This document shows, piece after piece, positions 8,662-17,375 of a stretch of 64,000 nucleotides of DNA. The stretch comes from Candidatus Heimdallarchaeota archaeon (GTDB lineage: Archaea > Asgardarchaeota > Heimdallarchaeia > JABLTI01). The first letter of the stretch is position 1. The number at the start of each line of letters is the position of its first letter. Both the position numbers and the translations under genes were made by a program. The notes under the pieces are model-generated. The model ran no database searches, was not told the DNA's origin, and worked only from the letters and a program-made list of their open reading frames with translations. The stretch covers positions 24,353 to 88,352 of the forward strand of contig JAGXNT010000049.1 of NCBI GenBank assembly GCA_019894765.1, written 5' to 3'.

Positions 8662-8823
8662 ATGAGAACAATATCATTAGGTATTCCAGATTTATTATTA
8701 GATGAAATAGATCAACTAGTTGAAAAAAACAAAATTTATGAAAATAGAAGTGATGTTCTCAGACAAGCCATTGAAGAATTACTTGCCAAAGAATTGGAAT
8801 ATTACAAGTCAAGAACTTCCTAG
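8662..8823 (+). CDS. Small CopG/Arc-type ribbon-helix-helix regulator
   Basis: This is a 53-residue protein encoded by ATG...TAG. Its start RTISLGIPDLLLDEIDQLVE is the beta strand plus helix 1 of a ribbon-helix-helix fold. Helix 2 follows as NRSDVLRQAIEELLAKEL. RHH dimers insert the strand pair in the DNA major groove, so this is a likely repressor. GAGGT lies about nine bases before the ATG. A 13-codon ORF (8624-8665) ends with a TGA overlapping the ATG, which may couple translation. The next gene is convergent. The target is unknown. Confidence 0.75.
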   Translation: MRTISLGIPDLLLDEIDQLVEKNKIYENRSDVLRQAIEELLAKELEYYKSRTS

Positions 8824-8832
8824 AAAATAGAA

Positions 8833-9219
8833 TCAAACGCGATATTTAAATCTTTGATACTGACAATTTTGTTTGTTTTTTATTTTGCTCGAAATAGATT
8901 TTAATTTTCTTTTATTTTTAACTAGAGTTTGATAGTCTACTCGAGAGAAAACATTGGTTCTGAATCTTTTTCGATAATACCTACCAACCTCCACATCTGA
9001 ATCTAATGTCTTAGAAGTGTCAGGTTCAGGAAGTATACCTCGTCCATGCAAATTATAAATTATAATTCCTGATATTAAAGACAAAGCAATTAAAGCGGAT
9101 ATTTCTATTGCCGTTTGTACTTTTAGATAGTCAAGAATAAACCAAAGTAAAACACTAGAAATAATTGTAATAATAATAAACACAATAACGTGTTCAAACT
9201 TTAGTTTTCTATAAATCAT
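8833..9219 (-). CDS. Small two-helix membrane protein, unknown
   Basis: The 128-residue protein has hydrophobic helices at about 11-30 and 38-56. They are followed by a strongly basic, probably cytoplasmic tail of 70 residues with many Lys/Arg, ending in QYQRFKYRV. No family is recognised. It lies just upstream of the prenol-kinase-like gene on the same strand. The basic tail might bind nucleic acid or lipid headgroups, which is speculation. Confidence 0.55.
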   Translation of the reverse strand: MIYRKLKFEHVIVFIIITIISSVLLWFILDYLKVQTAIEISALIALSLISGIIIYNLHGRGILPEPDTSKTLDSDVEVGRYYRKRFRTNVFSRVDYQTLVKNKRKLKSISSKIKNKQNCQYQRFKYRV

Positions 9220-9313
9220 TTTTATATCATATCTCCAGAAATTTCAAGAAAAAATATCTTTTGTGCTTTTTGAATTTTGTTAATTGTTTTATTTGGGACA
9301 ACGTATTAGTTCA

Positions 9314-10123
9314 TTAATTTAACGTAGTAATCCAAAACATGATTAAACTTCCCACAATTGGAAGAAATAGATTATCTAACCATTTCCAACTGACTGCTTC
9401 AACAATAGTACAAATAACTCCACCTAACAATATAATCCAAATATAAACCATTGTAATTTCCATATTGTATCTTAGGAAAGTAATAAAGAAACTCAGTAAA
9501 CTAAAAATAAAAACTGCTATTGTGCCTGTTACAGTTTTGTGATTAAAAATCTTATACTTTCCATAAGGAAATCTTCTTCCAATAACCTCACCTGAAGTAT
9601 CCGCCCATGAAATAATTAATGCTCCAGCTGTAAAAACAGGCAGATTATTTCTGAAAATTATTAATAAAATAAGCAAAGTGATTAAAGTTGCAGAAGTATT
9701 TAGTAAAAATGTAAAATCTCTTTCATTTTCTCTGTAATCCTTCAAGATAAAATATTCTTTCAATATACTGAATTTTGAAAAGAAAACTAAGATAAGGAAT
9801 ATGAACAAGAAAAACGCTATTGCTAGAATAATTCCTAAAATATTTTGAAAAGAATAGACAATAAAAGCAATATAAGTTCCTCCAATAGAATGTACAATTT
9901 TTCTAGTAACCCAAATAGGGAAATTTGATTGCTTTAAAATTAATAATATAATGAGAAAATAGAATCCAGCTATAGCTGAAATAATCGCTAAAAAGAAATC
10001 CATTCTAGTCAATGACCATAAATCTAAAGACGATAAAGATATGAAACTACTAAGTGGAAATCTTGAAGTATTAAGGGAGAATATCCCAGTTAAACCGTAA
10101 TGTACATTTATCATAATTTGCAA
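9314..10123 (-). CDS. Integral membrane CTP-dependent lipid kinase (Sec59/DGK1/VTE5-like)
   Basis: This protein of up to 269 residues has six or seven membrane helices and the motifs of the dolichol/phytol/diacylglycerol kinase family. These are TRKIVHSIGG after the first helix, ISWADTSGEVIGRRFPYGK in the middle, and KTVTGTIAVF after it. The family phosphorylates polyprenols, phytol or diacylglycerol with CTP. In an archaeon a polyprenol or geranylgeraniol salvage role is likely. The upstream TTG gives an odd 40-residue extension. An ATG at 10003 would begin directly at the first helix, as usual in the family, and may be the true start. Confidence 0.75.
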   Translation of the reverse strand: MQIMINVHYGLTGIFSLNTSRFPLSSFISLSSLDLWSLTRMDFFLAIISAIAGFYFLIILLILKQSNFPIWVTRKIVHSIGGTYIAFIVYSFQNILGIILAIAFFLFIFLILVFFSKFSILKEYFILKDYRENERDFTFLLNTSATLITLLILLIIFRNNLPVFTAGALIISWADTSGEVIGRRFPYGKYKIFNHKTVTGTIAVFIFSLLSFFITFLRYNMEITMVYIWIILLGGVICTIVEAVSWKWLDNLFLPIVGSLIMFWITTLN

Positions 10124-10223
10124 ATGAAACTCATTATTGATTATTTGTAAATTTTTCTAACAGAGGCAATATCACAAAAAATAGTGGTTTTGAAATGAAA
10201 TCTATATTTTTTACTAGATAATT

Positions 10224-11318
10224 TTATTTTTCTTCAATTTTTTGAAAATGACTTGATCCGTAGCGAGCGAAAATTGAGCAAGTGCCTTCATGAGACACCA
10301 TACACGGACCAATGGGTTTATCTGGGGAACATTTTTTTAGAAATAATTTACATTCGGGGGGGAGCATATTACCAAGCATTACTTCATGACATTTGCAACC
10401 AGGATGAATGTCTACAGAGTCTTCTAACTCTATATCGAATTTTACAAATGCGTCAAATTGTACTAAATCTTTTGTAATCGCTAAACCACTTTTTTCAACA
10501 AGCCCTATACCACGCCAATTTGCATCCGCAACATCAAAAGCTTCGCTTATAATTTCTTGAGCTTTAACATTACCTTCAGGTTTTACTACTCGAGAGTATT
10601 CATTCACAACAGCAGGTTTGTCATTTTTTATCATCTTCATAACTTGAATTAATCCAATAACCATATCAATTGCTTCGAAACCCGTTATTACACACGGCAT
10701 TTTGTATGTGTCACTAAAAGGTTGATATGATTCCAAACCAATTATAACCGAAACATGACCGGGACAAATAAATCCTTTAGTTTTTCTTTTTTCTGATTTG
10801 AGTAAAAGTTCCATTGCAGGCACTGTCAAACGATGTGCTGAGAGGACAGAAAAATTACTTGGAGGTTTATCTAACAGTGCAGCTCCAGTCATTGGTGCAC
10901 TCGTTTCGAATCCTACAGCAAGGAAAACAACTTCTTTATTTGGATTCTTTTCAGCGATTTTTACTGCATCTTGTGGTGAATAAACTATTCTTATATCGCT
11001 TCCATCTCTTTTTGCATCAGAAAGACTTCTTTTTGATGCAGGAACTTTGAGCATATCACCAAACGTAGTAATTATTTTTCCTTGTTCTGCAAGTTTCAAC
11101 GCGAAATCAATTTCATAAGATGGACAAACACAGACAGGACAACCAGGACCTGGTATTATAGCAATTGTATTAGGAATTATTGATCTAACACCAAAACGCG
11201 ATGCAGTCATTTCATGTGTACCACACACATGAGTAATTTTTGTTTCTTCTTTTGGTGCTAGTTCTTCCAAACGTTTTATTGCACCAGAAATCAATTCTTT
11301 ATTTTTCGCTATTACCAT
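10224..11318 (-). CDS. hypD: Hydrogenase maturation protein HypD
   Basis: The 364-residue protein is full length for HypD, the iron-sulfur scaffold that with HypC assembles the Fe(CN)2CO group of [NiFe] hydrogenases. All signature stretches are present: HVCGTHEMT near 30, PGPGCPVCVCP near 56, GFETSAP near 136, GHVSVIIG near 187, and the C-terminal cysteine run GCKCHEVM...PPECKLFLKKCSP...GPCMVSHEGTC that holds the [4Fe-4S] cluster. It implies a [NiFe] hydrogenase elsewhere in the genome. HypF is 19 kb away on the same strand; no HypC, HypE or hydrogenase subunit is in the window. Confidence 0.97.
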   Translation of the reverse strand: MVIAKNKELISGAIKRLEELAPKEETKITHVCGTHEMTASRFGVRSIIPNTIAIIPGPGCPVCVCPSYEIDFALKLAEQGKIITTFGDMLKVPASKRSLSDAKRDGSDIRIVYSPQDAVKIAEKNPNKEVVFLAVGFETSAPMTGAALLDKPPSNFSVLSAHRLTVPAMELLLKSEKRKTKGFICPGHVSVIIGLESYQPFSDTYKMPCVITGFEAIDMVIGLIQVMKMIKNDKPAVVNEYSRVVKPEGNVKAQEIISEAFDVADANWRGIGLVEKSGLAITKDLVQFDAFVKFDIELEDSVDIHPGCKCHEVMLGNMLPPECKLFLKKCSPDKPIGPCMVSHEGTCSIFARYGSSHFQKIEEK

Positions 11319-11374
11319 AAAATATCAACATCATTTACATAGTTCATTTATTTTGCAAAATGTTGTCAATCAAT

Positions 11375-11776
11375 CTATTCTTTTATAAAATAGCCGTCTT
11401 CAATTTTCCCTGAGATTGTTTTCATTTTGACAAAAGCATTGAGAGCTTTTTCGACATTTTCTTCACTTAAAGTTAATTCAGCAGCTATATCAGTTAGTGG
11501 GATTTTTTTGTCTGACTTCTCAATGAATTCGACTATCCTTTCTTTTTTAGAGGGACCAGTTGTTCCTTCATCTTTGTATTTACCTTTTAATCCCATTGTG
11601 CTTTTTCCGCAACTCGGACAACTCCAAGTCGCCATCATCATTATTGTTACTCTTCCCTCTGAATCCGGCATAGGTGCCATTTTAGTCCACTCTTTGTTTG
11701 TTGGAACCTCAGTGGGTAACCAGCTTTCACCACATTTTTTACAATTAATTCTTTTCACTTTTGGTTTTCTAGCCAA
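11375..11776 (-). CDS. Zn-ribbon plus winged-helix putative regulator
   Basis: The 133-residue protein has an N-terminal zinc ribbon formed by CKKCGESW (residues 12-19) and CPSCGKS (about 53-59), interrupted by a TIMMMATW strand. A C-terminal winged helix follows (about 75-130), with LTDIAAELTLSEENVEKALNAF as the recognition helices. Such proteins are common archaeal transcription-related factors. It sits 56 bp upstream of hypD on the same strand, so co-transcription is possible, but nothing ties it to hydrogenase. The target is unknown. Confidence 0.7.
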   Translation of the reverse strand: MARKPKVKRINCKKCGESWLPTEVPTNKEWTKMAPMPDSEGRVTIMMMATWSCPSCGKSTMGLKGKYKDEGTTGPSKKERIVEFIEKSDKKIPLTDIAAELTLSEENVEKALNAFVKMKTISGKIEDGYFIKE

Positions 11777-11941
11777 TTTTCACGCCTCTATTGAAGAAAT
11801 ATTAAACTTCTCACTTGTTAAACTCTTCTATGAAATAATTATTATTTAATGTTTGTTCTGCAAAAACTAAATGATATTTTTATAGAAAAAAATTAAATTT
11901 CCAACCACTATATAGATAAGAGATTAGTTGGGATTACACTT

Positions 11942-12625
11942 ATGCCTAAAACAACTATCCTGTTAGCTGATTCATCTATTGAATTAATGCCGTCAAGTTT
12001 GATTAATAATGAAATAATAAAAAAGCTTGCAAAAAAAAGAGGGAAACAACCTTCGAATGTTATTTTAGATTCATCATATCATCATAAAGCTATGTTGAGA
12101 CTTCATGATTCAAAGAAGAGAGGTAGGCCCGACATTCTGCATTTTTGTTTGCTAAATCTACTTGGTTCGCCCTTAGTCAGATCCAATACAGAATCTATGA
12201 AGATCTATATTCATACAATTAATAATCAAATTTTAGAAATAAATCCAGAGACAAGACTTCCTAAAAATTTTAACAGGTTTATTGGCCTCATGGAGCAAGT
12301 ATTTAGTAAGAAAGTAATTAAAACTAATGAAAAAACGCTTATTGAAATACTGGAAAATCGAACCATTGAAGAATTAATTGGAGAAGTCTCCAAGGAGAAT
12401 AGATTAATCTTTTCATCCAAAGGTTCACTGATAAAGCTACCTGATTATTTCAATGATTATTCTAAGGAGGATTTGGTGTTAATAATTGGTGCTTTTCCTC
12501 ATGGTAATTTTTCCGAGAAAATATTGAGTTTATCGAAAAATATAGTGTCGATTTACCCACAATCAATTGAATCTTGGGTAGTTCTTAATAGAGTCATCTT
12601 CTCGAGAGAAATCTCTATTTCTTAG
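11942..12625 (+). CDS. Nep1/Emg1 SSU rRNA pseudouridine N1-methyltransferase
   Basis: The 227-residue protein is a SPOUT methyltransferase of the Nep1/Emg1 family, which makes N1-methylpseudouridine in the small-subunit rRNA and helps assemble the 40S/30S. Key stretches are LDSSYHHKAM near residue 41, RGRPDILHFCLLNLLGSPL near 60-78, and the knotted cofactor-binding part LVLIIGAFPHGNFS near 178-191. An archaeal promoter with a TATATAG element lies just upstream. It reads towards the HerA-like gene but is separated by 114 bp. Confidence 0.93.
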   Translation: MPKTTILLADSSIELMPSSLINNEIIKKLAKKRGKQPSNVILDSSYHHKAMLRLHDSKKRGRPDILHFCLLNLLGSPLVRSNTESMKIYIHTINNQILEINPETRLPKNFNRFIGLMEQVFSKKVIKTNEKTLIEILENRTIEELIGEVSKENRLIFSSKGSLIKLPDYFNDYSKEDLVLIIGAFPHGNFSEKILSLSKNIVSIYPQSIESWVVLNRVIFSREISIS

Positions 12626-12739
12626 ATGATTTATGATGACGAAAACTGCCGATTTTTTCTTTTTGCCAGTATTGTAGTTATTAAAATAATTTAAGTGGTG
12701 TTTAAAGGACATTTTTCGTATTTTATTAAGAGGGGCAAA

Positions 12740-15625
12740 ATGAACGGTGAAGTAAAACAAAAAGGCACTAAAAGAAAAAAATTATACAGTATAATTGCTC
12801 TTAGTGTCTTTATCATAATTGCATTTGTTTTCTTATTTCAAATGGATATAATTCGTGATCTAATTGGTTTTGAAGGTTCTATTTCGATTAATTTTACCAA
12901 AATTTTAACCTATATGTTTTCTTCGTTAGGAATAATTGGATTGATAATAGGAATATATTTTGCAATTAAATTTGCTTATGGAAAAGCTCCTCTACAAGGT
13001 GAATTAATCTCTTCAGACAAATTAAAACAAAAGAAGAAATTCTTCCCTCAATATAGGGTTACACATATATTGAAGGTAAAAGGAATGCCTAGAAAATTCA
13101 TCAAAAAAATGCAAAATGAAGATTCATCTAACGAACTACTATATTTAAGAAATTGGGATGTTATCTCAAGTTTAGCACAAGTATGTGATGAAATTTCTTT
13201 TTGGGTTGTAAAAAATAATAATCAAATTCAAATCTTCTTCACTATTTCAGGTTGGAGTTGGTTTTCTAAAGAAAAGGCATCAACAAAAGCAAATAACAGT
13301 GTTTTATCATTTAAAGCAGCATTCAATAATATTTATGCTTCAATTTTATTTGAAAATGCTTCTCTTCAAGATTCAAAAATCTTATTTAATGTTATTAGTA
13401 AGTGCGATTTTGGTTTACTAACCAAAGGTATCCCTGCTCTCAAAACCAATCAAACACAAATTGATAGATTAATCAACACTTTTAGTTCTACAGGAGAGGA
13501 TTGCTTTTTTGTAACTAGTTTTAGTGGTGTAAGAAAAGGGACTGAAAAACGACAAAACTCAAAGACCCTTAGCAAGAGAGAAATCAGTAGTGAATTTGAC
13601 ATTGATTTTACAGATTCAAAAAAAACTGGTCAAAGTAAAATAGGAGCATATGCATTTTCAGAAACTGAAAATGGCATGCATACCATTTTAGCTGCACTAC
13701 TAAGTGTTTGGTCCGGAACACACACATTTGATGTAGAAAAATTAGGAAAATGTACAAATAAAACTTATTATAAAAGAATGCAAAAACTAAATCCGATTAA
13801 AAATACTAGATTAAGTAATAAAGCTTTAAGCAGTTTCATACATTTACCAGAAAAACCTTTCTTAACTGAAGATACAGGGCAACCAGTTTTTGAAATTCCA
13901 TCACAAAGAGAAGAAGTTCATCAAGAGATTTTAATCGGAAATATTGTACAAAATGATCGAATATTGGATGATTACACACTACCACTTGATAATTTCCTGT
14001 TTAATACTGAAATCGTTGGAATGATTGGGAGAGGAAAATCCTATCTTGTAGCTTCAATTATTGAACAATTACTAAACAAAAATATAGGCTGTCTAGTTTT
14101 TGATTTAAAAGGAGAGTATGCTGAATTTTTTGTCAATGATCCTGATGTTTTTGTTTACACTATAGGGAATCCAGCTCCATTAGGGATAAATTTGTTCCAA
14201 ATGGATTCAAATGATGATGTTCAAAACATACTTGCATTAGTTTGCGAAATGCTGACTATAGCTGGTACGCCATTTAGTCCAACAATGCTTAATATTTTCG
14301 AGTCAGCATTACAAATGGTTACTAAAAAAGATGTCAAAAATCTAGAAGTCTTTATGCAGTGTTTATATCAAAGTTCAGAAGAATATTCAAGCAGTATGAA
14401 AACATCATATTCAAGAGATTCTATTGATGCTATTCTAAATAGATTAAATTATATCTTTGGTGGAGTAAACTATGAAGTTTTTAGTGTTATGAGTAATACT
14501 TTGGATTACTCAATGCTTGACCAAGGTCAGAAAATAATTCTAGATTTTAGTGAGTATCTTAGAAGGGGAGCAAATACCGCATCGCTATTTCTTGTTTGTA
14601 ATTTAATATTGCATTTACTATCAAAACATGCATCTCAAAAAGGAATTACAAACAGCTTGAGGTATCTAGTTATTCTAGAAGAAGCTATGTATTTAATCCC
14701 TAAAAGATTTAATCTTGATTCAACTGCAAGTATTGGATATTCCGAACAAAATTTTATAACAGGAAGATCCTTGGGCATTGGAACTATAACAATATATCAA
14801 TTGTGGAATAGTGTGAGTTCAGTTGTTCACGCTAATTCACTGACTAAGATTCTTTTCAGAGGGGAAGAAACTGAAAAAATACGTAATGCCATTGTTCTAA
14901 CTGATGAACAATTTAATTATTTACCACATTTACCTGATAGAAATTTCATTCTGAAATCTAAATCATTGTCTGGTCCAGCATTGATGAAAACTAAGACTTT
15001 TGAACGGAAGCCTTATTCTAAAAACGATTATCAAAAATTAGCTAAAGAAAAATTCAATAGAAGTGGTTTCAAATATGAAAAGATATCACGAAGTTTATTG
15101 GAATTAAGAAAGAACATATTTGAAAAAAGAGGTTTTAAACCACAAAAATCTCATTTTGATGGAGTTTCAGAAGAGTTAACGAAAGCTGAAGAGACTGCTA
15201 ATACTTCTGAGAAGCCGAGAAAGAGACGTTTTAACAACTATTCCTGGGAATGGTGTATAAACACATGTCCTATTCGATTTGAACACAAAGACAAGAATTC
15301 CAATTGGATTAAAGAAAACATATGCCTAAAAATGCAAGATATTGCCCAGGAAATTTCAATGCAATTAATGGTAAGACGTGAATTAGGATCATTAATTGAT
15401 GTCTTTGAGAAAAACCCTAACTATATAACTGAGAAAATATTGGAGTATTATAATGGACACTTTGAGGATTTAGATCCAAAATTACTGACTTTTTGTACGA
15501 TAAATCTAATATTAAGTGATCTTAAGAAAGAATTTAATCTAAGTAATGCTTGGAAAAATAACTCATTAGCTAAAATTAAGAGTTCATTGAAGGATAAGTC
15601 AATCTCCAAATATCCAATACATTAG
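12740..15625 (+). CDS. Membrane-anchored HerA/VirB4-like DNA-pumping ATPase
   Basis: The protein has about 961 residues. Two membrane helices lie near residues 18-38 and 57-80, then a long N-terminal region of about 350 residues, then a DUF87/HerA-VirB4-type RecA-like ATPase. The Walker A motif is GMIGRGKSY (about residue 430), followed by CLVFDLKGEY, and Walker B is YLVILEEAMYL (about 655). The C-terminal 250 residues are helical with no known domain. I chose the ATG at 12740, which has AGGGG just upstream, over an in-frame ATG at 12695. The anchor resembles coupling proteins or FtsK rather than soluble HerA, and no NurA partner is near. DNA translocation at the membrane is the likely role. 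It is followed by orc1. Confidence 0.75.
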   Translation: MNGEVKQKGTKRKKLYSIIALSVFIIIAFVFLFQMDIIRDLIGFEGSISINFTKILTYMFSSLGIIGLIIGIYFAIKFAYGKAPLQGELISSDKLKQKKKFFPQYRVTHILKVKGMPRKFIKKMQNEDSSNELLYLRNWDVISSLAQVCDEISFWVVKNNNQIQIFFTISGWSWFSKEKASTKANNSVLSFKAAFNNIYASILFENASLQDSKILFNVISKCDFGLLTKGIPALKTNQTQIDRLINTFSSTGEDCFFVTSFSGVRKGTEKRQNSKTLSKREISSEFDIDFTDSKKTGQSKIGAYAFSETENGMHTILAALLSVWSGTHTFDVEKLGKCTNKTYYKRMQKLNPIKNTRLSNKALSSFIHLPEKPFLTEDTGQPVFEIPSQREEVHQEILIGNIVQNDRILDDYTLPLDNFLFNTEIVGMIGRGKSYLVASIIEQLLNKNIGCLVFDLKGEYAEFFVNDPDVFVYTIGNPAPLGINLFQMDSNDDVQNILALVCEMLTIAGTPFSPTMLNIFESALQMVTKKDVKNLEVFMQCLYQSSEEYSSSMKTSYSRDSIDAILNRLNYIFGGVNYEVFSVMSNTLDYSMLDQGQKIILDFSEYLRRGANTASLFLVCNLILHLLSKHASQKGITNSLRYLVILEEAMYLIPKRFNLDSTASIGYSEQNFITGRSLGIGTITIYQLWNSVSSVVHANSLTKILFRGEETEKIRNAIVLTDEQFNYLPHLPDRNFILKSKSLSGPALMKTKTFERKPYSKNDYQKLAKEKFNRSGFKYEKISRSLLELRKNIFEKRGFKPQKSHFDGVSEELTKAEETANTSEKPRKRRFNNYSWEWCINTCPIRFEHKDKNSNWIKENICLKMQDIAQEISMQLMVRRELGSLIDVFEKNPNYITEKILEYYNGHFEDLDPKLLTFCTINLILSDLKKEFNLSNAWKNNSLAKIKSSLKDKSISKYPIH

Positions 15626-15744
15626 CTATCTCAGAAAAATCAAAGAATACTTTAGGTTAACTCCCCCTTTGAGAGGATTTTTTAATAGGTAAATAGTTAT
15701 GTTGAAAGAGTTAATATTGACCTTTTAGGGCAAGGGCAAACGCA

Positions 15745-16947
15745 ATGGATGAATTGTTAGAAAAAGAACTTAGAAAACCAACTCTAATTAAGAACCCAAG
15801 AGTACTAGACTTAAAATATATCCCAAAAAAGCTTTTACATAGAGAAGAAGAGCAAAAGATGCTTATACAGTATTTTAAGCCAGTGATTGAAAAACCTGGT
15901 GAGTACTCACAAAGAGTCTCAATTATCGGTGCAATAGGTAGCGGAAAAACTGCAATAGCTTTGAAATTTGGGGAAATGGTCAAAGTCTATTCAACACAGA
16001 AGAATTTGAATTTGGAGTATGTTCATGTTAATTGTAGAAGAGCTAGGTCTGCTTTCTTAACACTTCTTGAAATTGTTCGAAAATTCAATCCTCATATACC
16101 TGTTAGAGGATTCTCACCTGAAGAAATTCTGAAAATGTTAACTGAAATTCTTAACAGAAAGAGACTTTATCTTATTGTAACATTAGATGAAATTGATTTT
16201 GTTATCAGAAAAGATGGCCCTGATTTATTATACGATCTTACTCGCTTGACTGATGATGAAATTGATATGAAAGAACGAGTTTCAATTATAACAATTGTGA
16301 GAGATATAGCTTTTAGAACTATGCTTGATGAAAGTACTCTAAGCACTTTAAGACAAAACACAATATTCTTGGAACCATATACAGAAGATCAACTTAGAGA
16401 TATAGTAGCAGATAGGGTAAAGGAAGCCTTTTATGAAGATGCTGTATCCATAGAGGCTGCTGATCTTATAGCAGATATTGCATCAAAGAATGGCGATGCT
16501 CGATATGCAATCGAATTGTTGGAACGCGCTGGAATGCATGCTGATCATAGACGATCACTAAAAGTGTTACCGGAGCACGTGCGTCATGCAAATGCATCTA
16601 TACACCCAGTTATTAGACAGGAAATCGTGAAAGATTTAACAACACAGCAAAAATTAATCCTTCTAGCAATCTCAATCAAACTAAAGACAACACAAAAAGC
16701 ATATACAACAATGGGAGAGGTAGAAGAAGTATATAAGAGATTATGTGAAGAATTCACTTTTCCAGTTAGAAGTCATACTCAATTATGGGAATATCTTCAA
16801 TATCTTCAAAACTGTGATGTAATCACAACAAAGATTAGTAGTAAAGGGCAAAGAGGGCAAACAACACTTATCGGATTACCTGATGTTTCTGCAGAGAAAA
16901 TTGAGAATGCTATAAGGGAGCAGTTGAAGAAACAAGCAGATAAGTAA
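15745..16947 (+). CDS. Orc1/Cdc6 replication initiator
   Basis: The 400-residue protein is full length for archaeal Orc1/Cdc6. The AAA+ domain has Walker A GAIGSGKTA near residue 62, Walker B LIVTLDEIDFV near 141 and a sensor-1 stretch VSIITIVRDIAF. The lid follows with GDARYAIELLERAG, and a C-terminal winged helix (about 290-395) ends RGQTTLIGLP. These proteins bind origin recognition boxes and load MCM. In many archaea the origin lies beside the gene. The 119-bp gap upstream shows no origin box that I can recognise, only a C-run and G/A-rich patch near 15661-15674. An ArsR-like gene follows at 35 bp. Confidence 0.93.
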   Translation: MDELLEKELRKPTLIKNPRVLDLKYIPKKLLHREEEQKMLIQYFKPVIEKPGEYSQRVSIIGAIGSGKTAIALKFGEMVKVYSTQKNLNLEYVHVNCRRARSAFLTLLEIVRKFNPHIPVRGFSPEEILKMLTEILNRKRLYLIVTLDEIDFVIRKDGPDLLYDLTRLTDDEIDMKERVSIITIVRDIAFRTMLDESTLSTLRQNTIFLEPYTEDQLRDIVADRVKEAFYEDAVSIEAADLIADIASKNGDARYAIELLERAGMHADHRRSLKVLPEHVRHANASIHPVIRQEIVKDLTTQQKLILLAISIKLKTTQKAYTTMGEVEEVYKRLCEEFTFPVRSHTQLWEYLQYLQNCDVITTKISSKGQRGQTTLIGLPDVSAEKIENAIREQLKKQADK

Positions 16948-16982
16948 TAGAATAACCAGTTGTGAAAGAGGTAATAAATTAA

Positions 16983-17357
16983 ATGTATAAAGAATCAACA
17001 CATAGTTTGAATGAAAACAAAGCAGAATCTATTGAAGATGAGTTTATAGAAGATTATCCTGAAAAAGAAATAAAAGCCAATGATTTTGGAATAGAAGATG
17101 TTCTATCATCTAGAGGACGAATACTAATTCTTAAAACACTCGCTGAGATGGAAGAGTTAAATATTTCAGCTATCGCAAGAGTTGCAAATTTGAATCACAG
17201 TACGACAACTCAGCATTTAAGTTTCTTAGCTAAAGCCGGATTGGTACAAGAAAAGAAATTCGGACGCATTAAGATCTTTAGATACAAAATAGAAAATGTA
17301 AAAGCTCGGTCATTGAAGCGATTATTTGAAATATGGAGAAACGAAAACAAGTTTTAA
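16983..17357 (+). CDS. ArsR-like winged-helix regulator
   Basis: The 124-residue protein starts with an acidic 40-residue tail. A typical ArsR/MarR winged helix (about 41-120) follows, with SSRGRILILKTLAEMEELN, then the recognition helix NHSTTTQHLSFLAKAGLV and the wing KKFGRIKIFRYKIE. No metal-site cysteines are present, so it is probably not a metal sensor. It lies 35 bp after orc1 and preceded by AGAGGTAATAAATTA, so it is probably co-transcribed with orc1. The acidic extension is unusual. The target is unknown. Confidence 0.8.
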   Translation: MYKESTHSLNENKAESIEDEFIEDYPEKEIKANDFGIEDVLSSRGRILILKTLAEMEELNISAIARVANLNHSTTTQHLSFLAKAGLVQEKKFGRIKIFRYKIENVKARSLKRLFEIWRNENKF

Positions 17358-17375
17358 TGGTTTAATAAAGTTTGA

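Noticed and set aside
15626..15744. Origin recognition boxes upstream of orc1
   Set aside because: No repeated or inverted G-rich box could be recognised in this 119-bp gap, so I do not call an origin.
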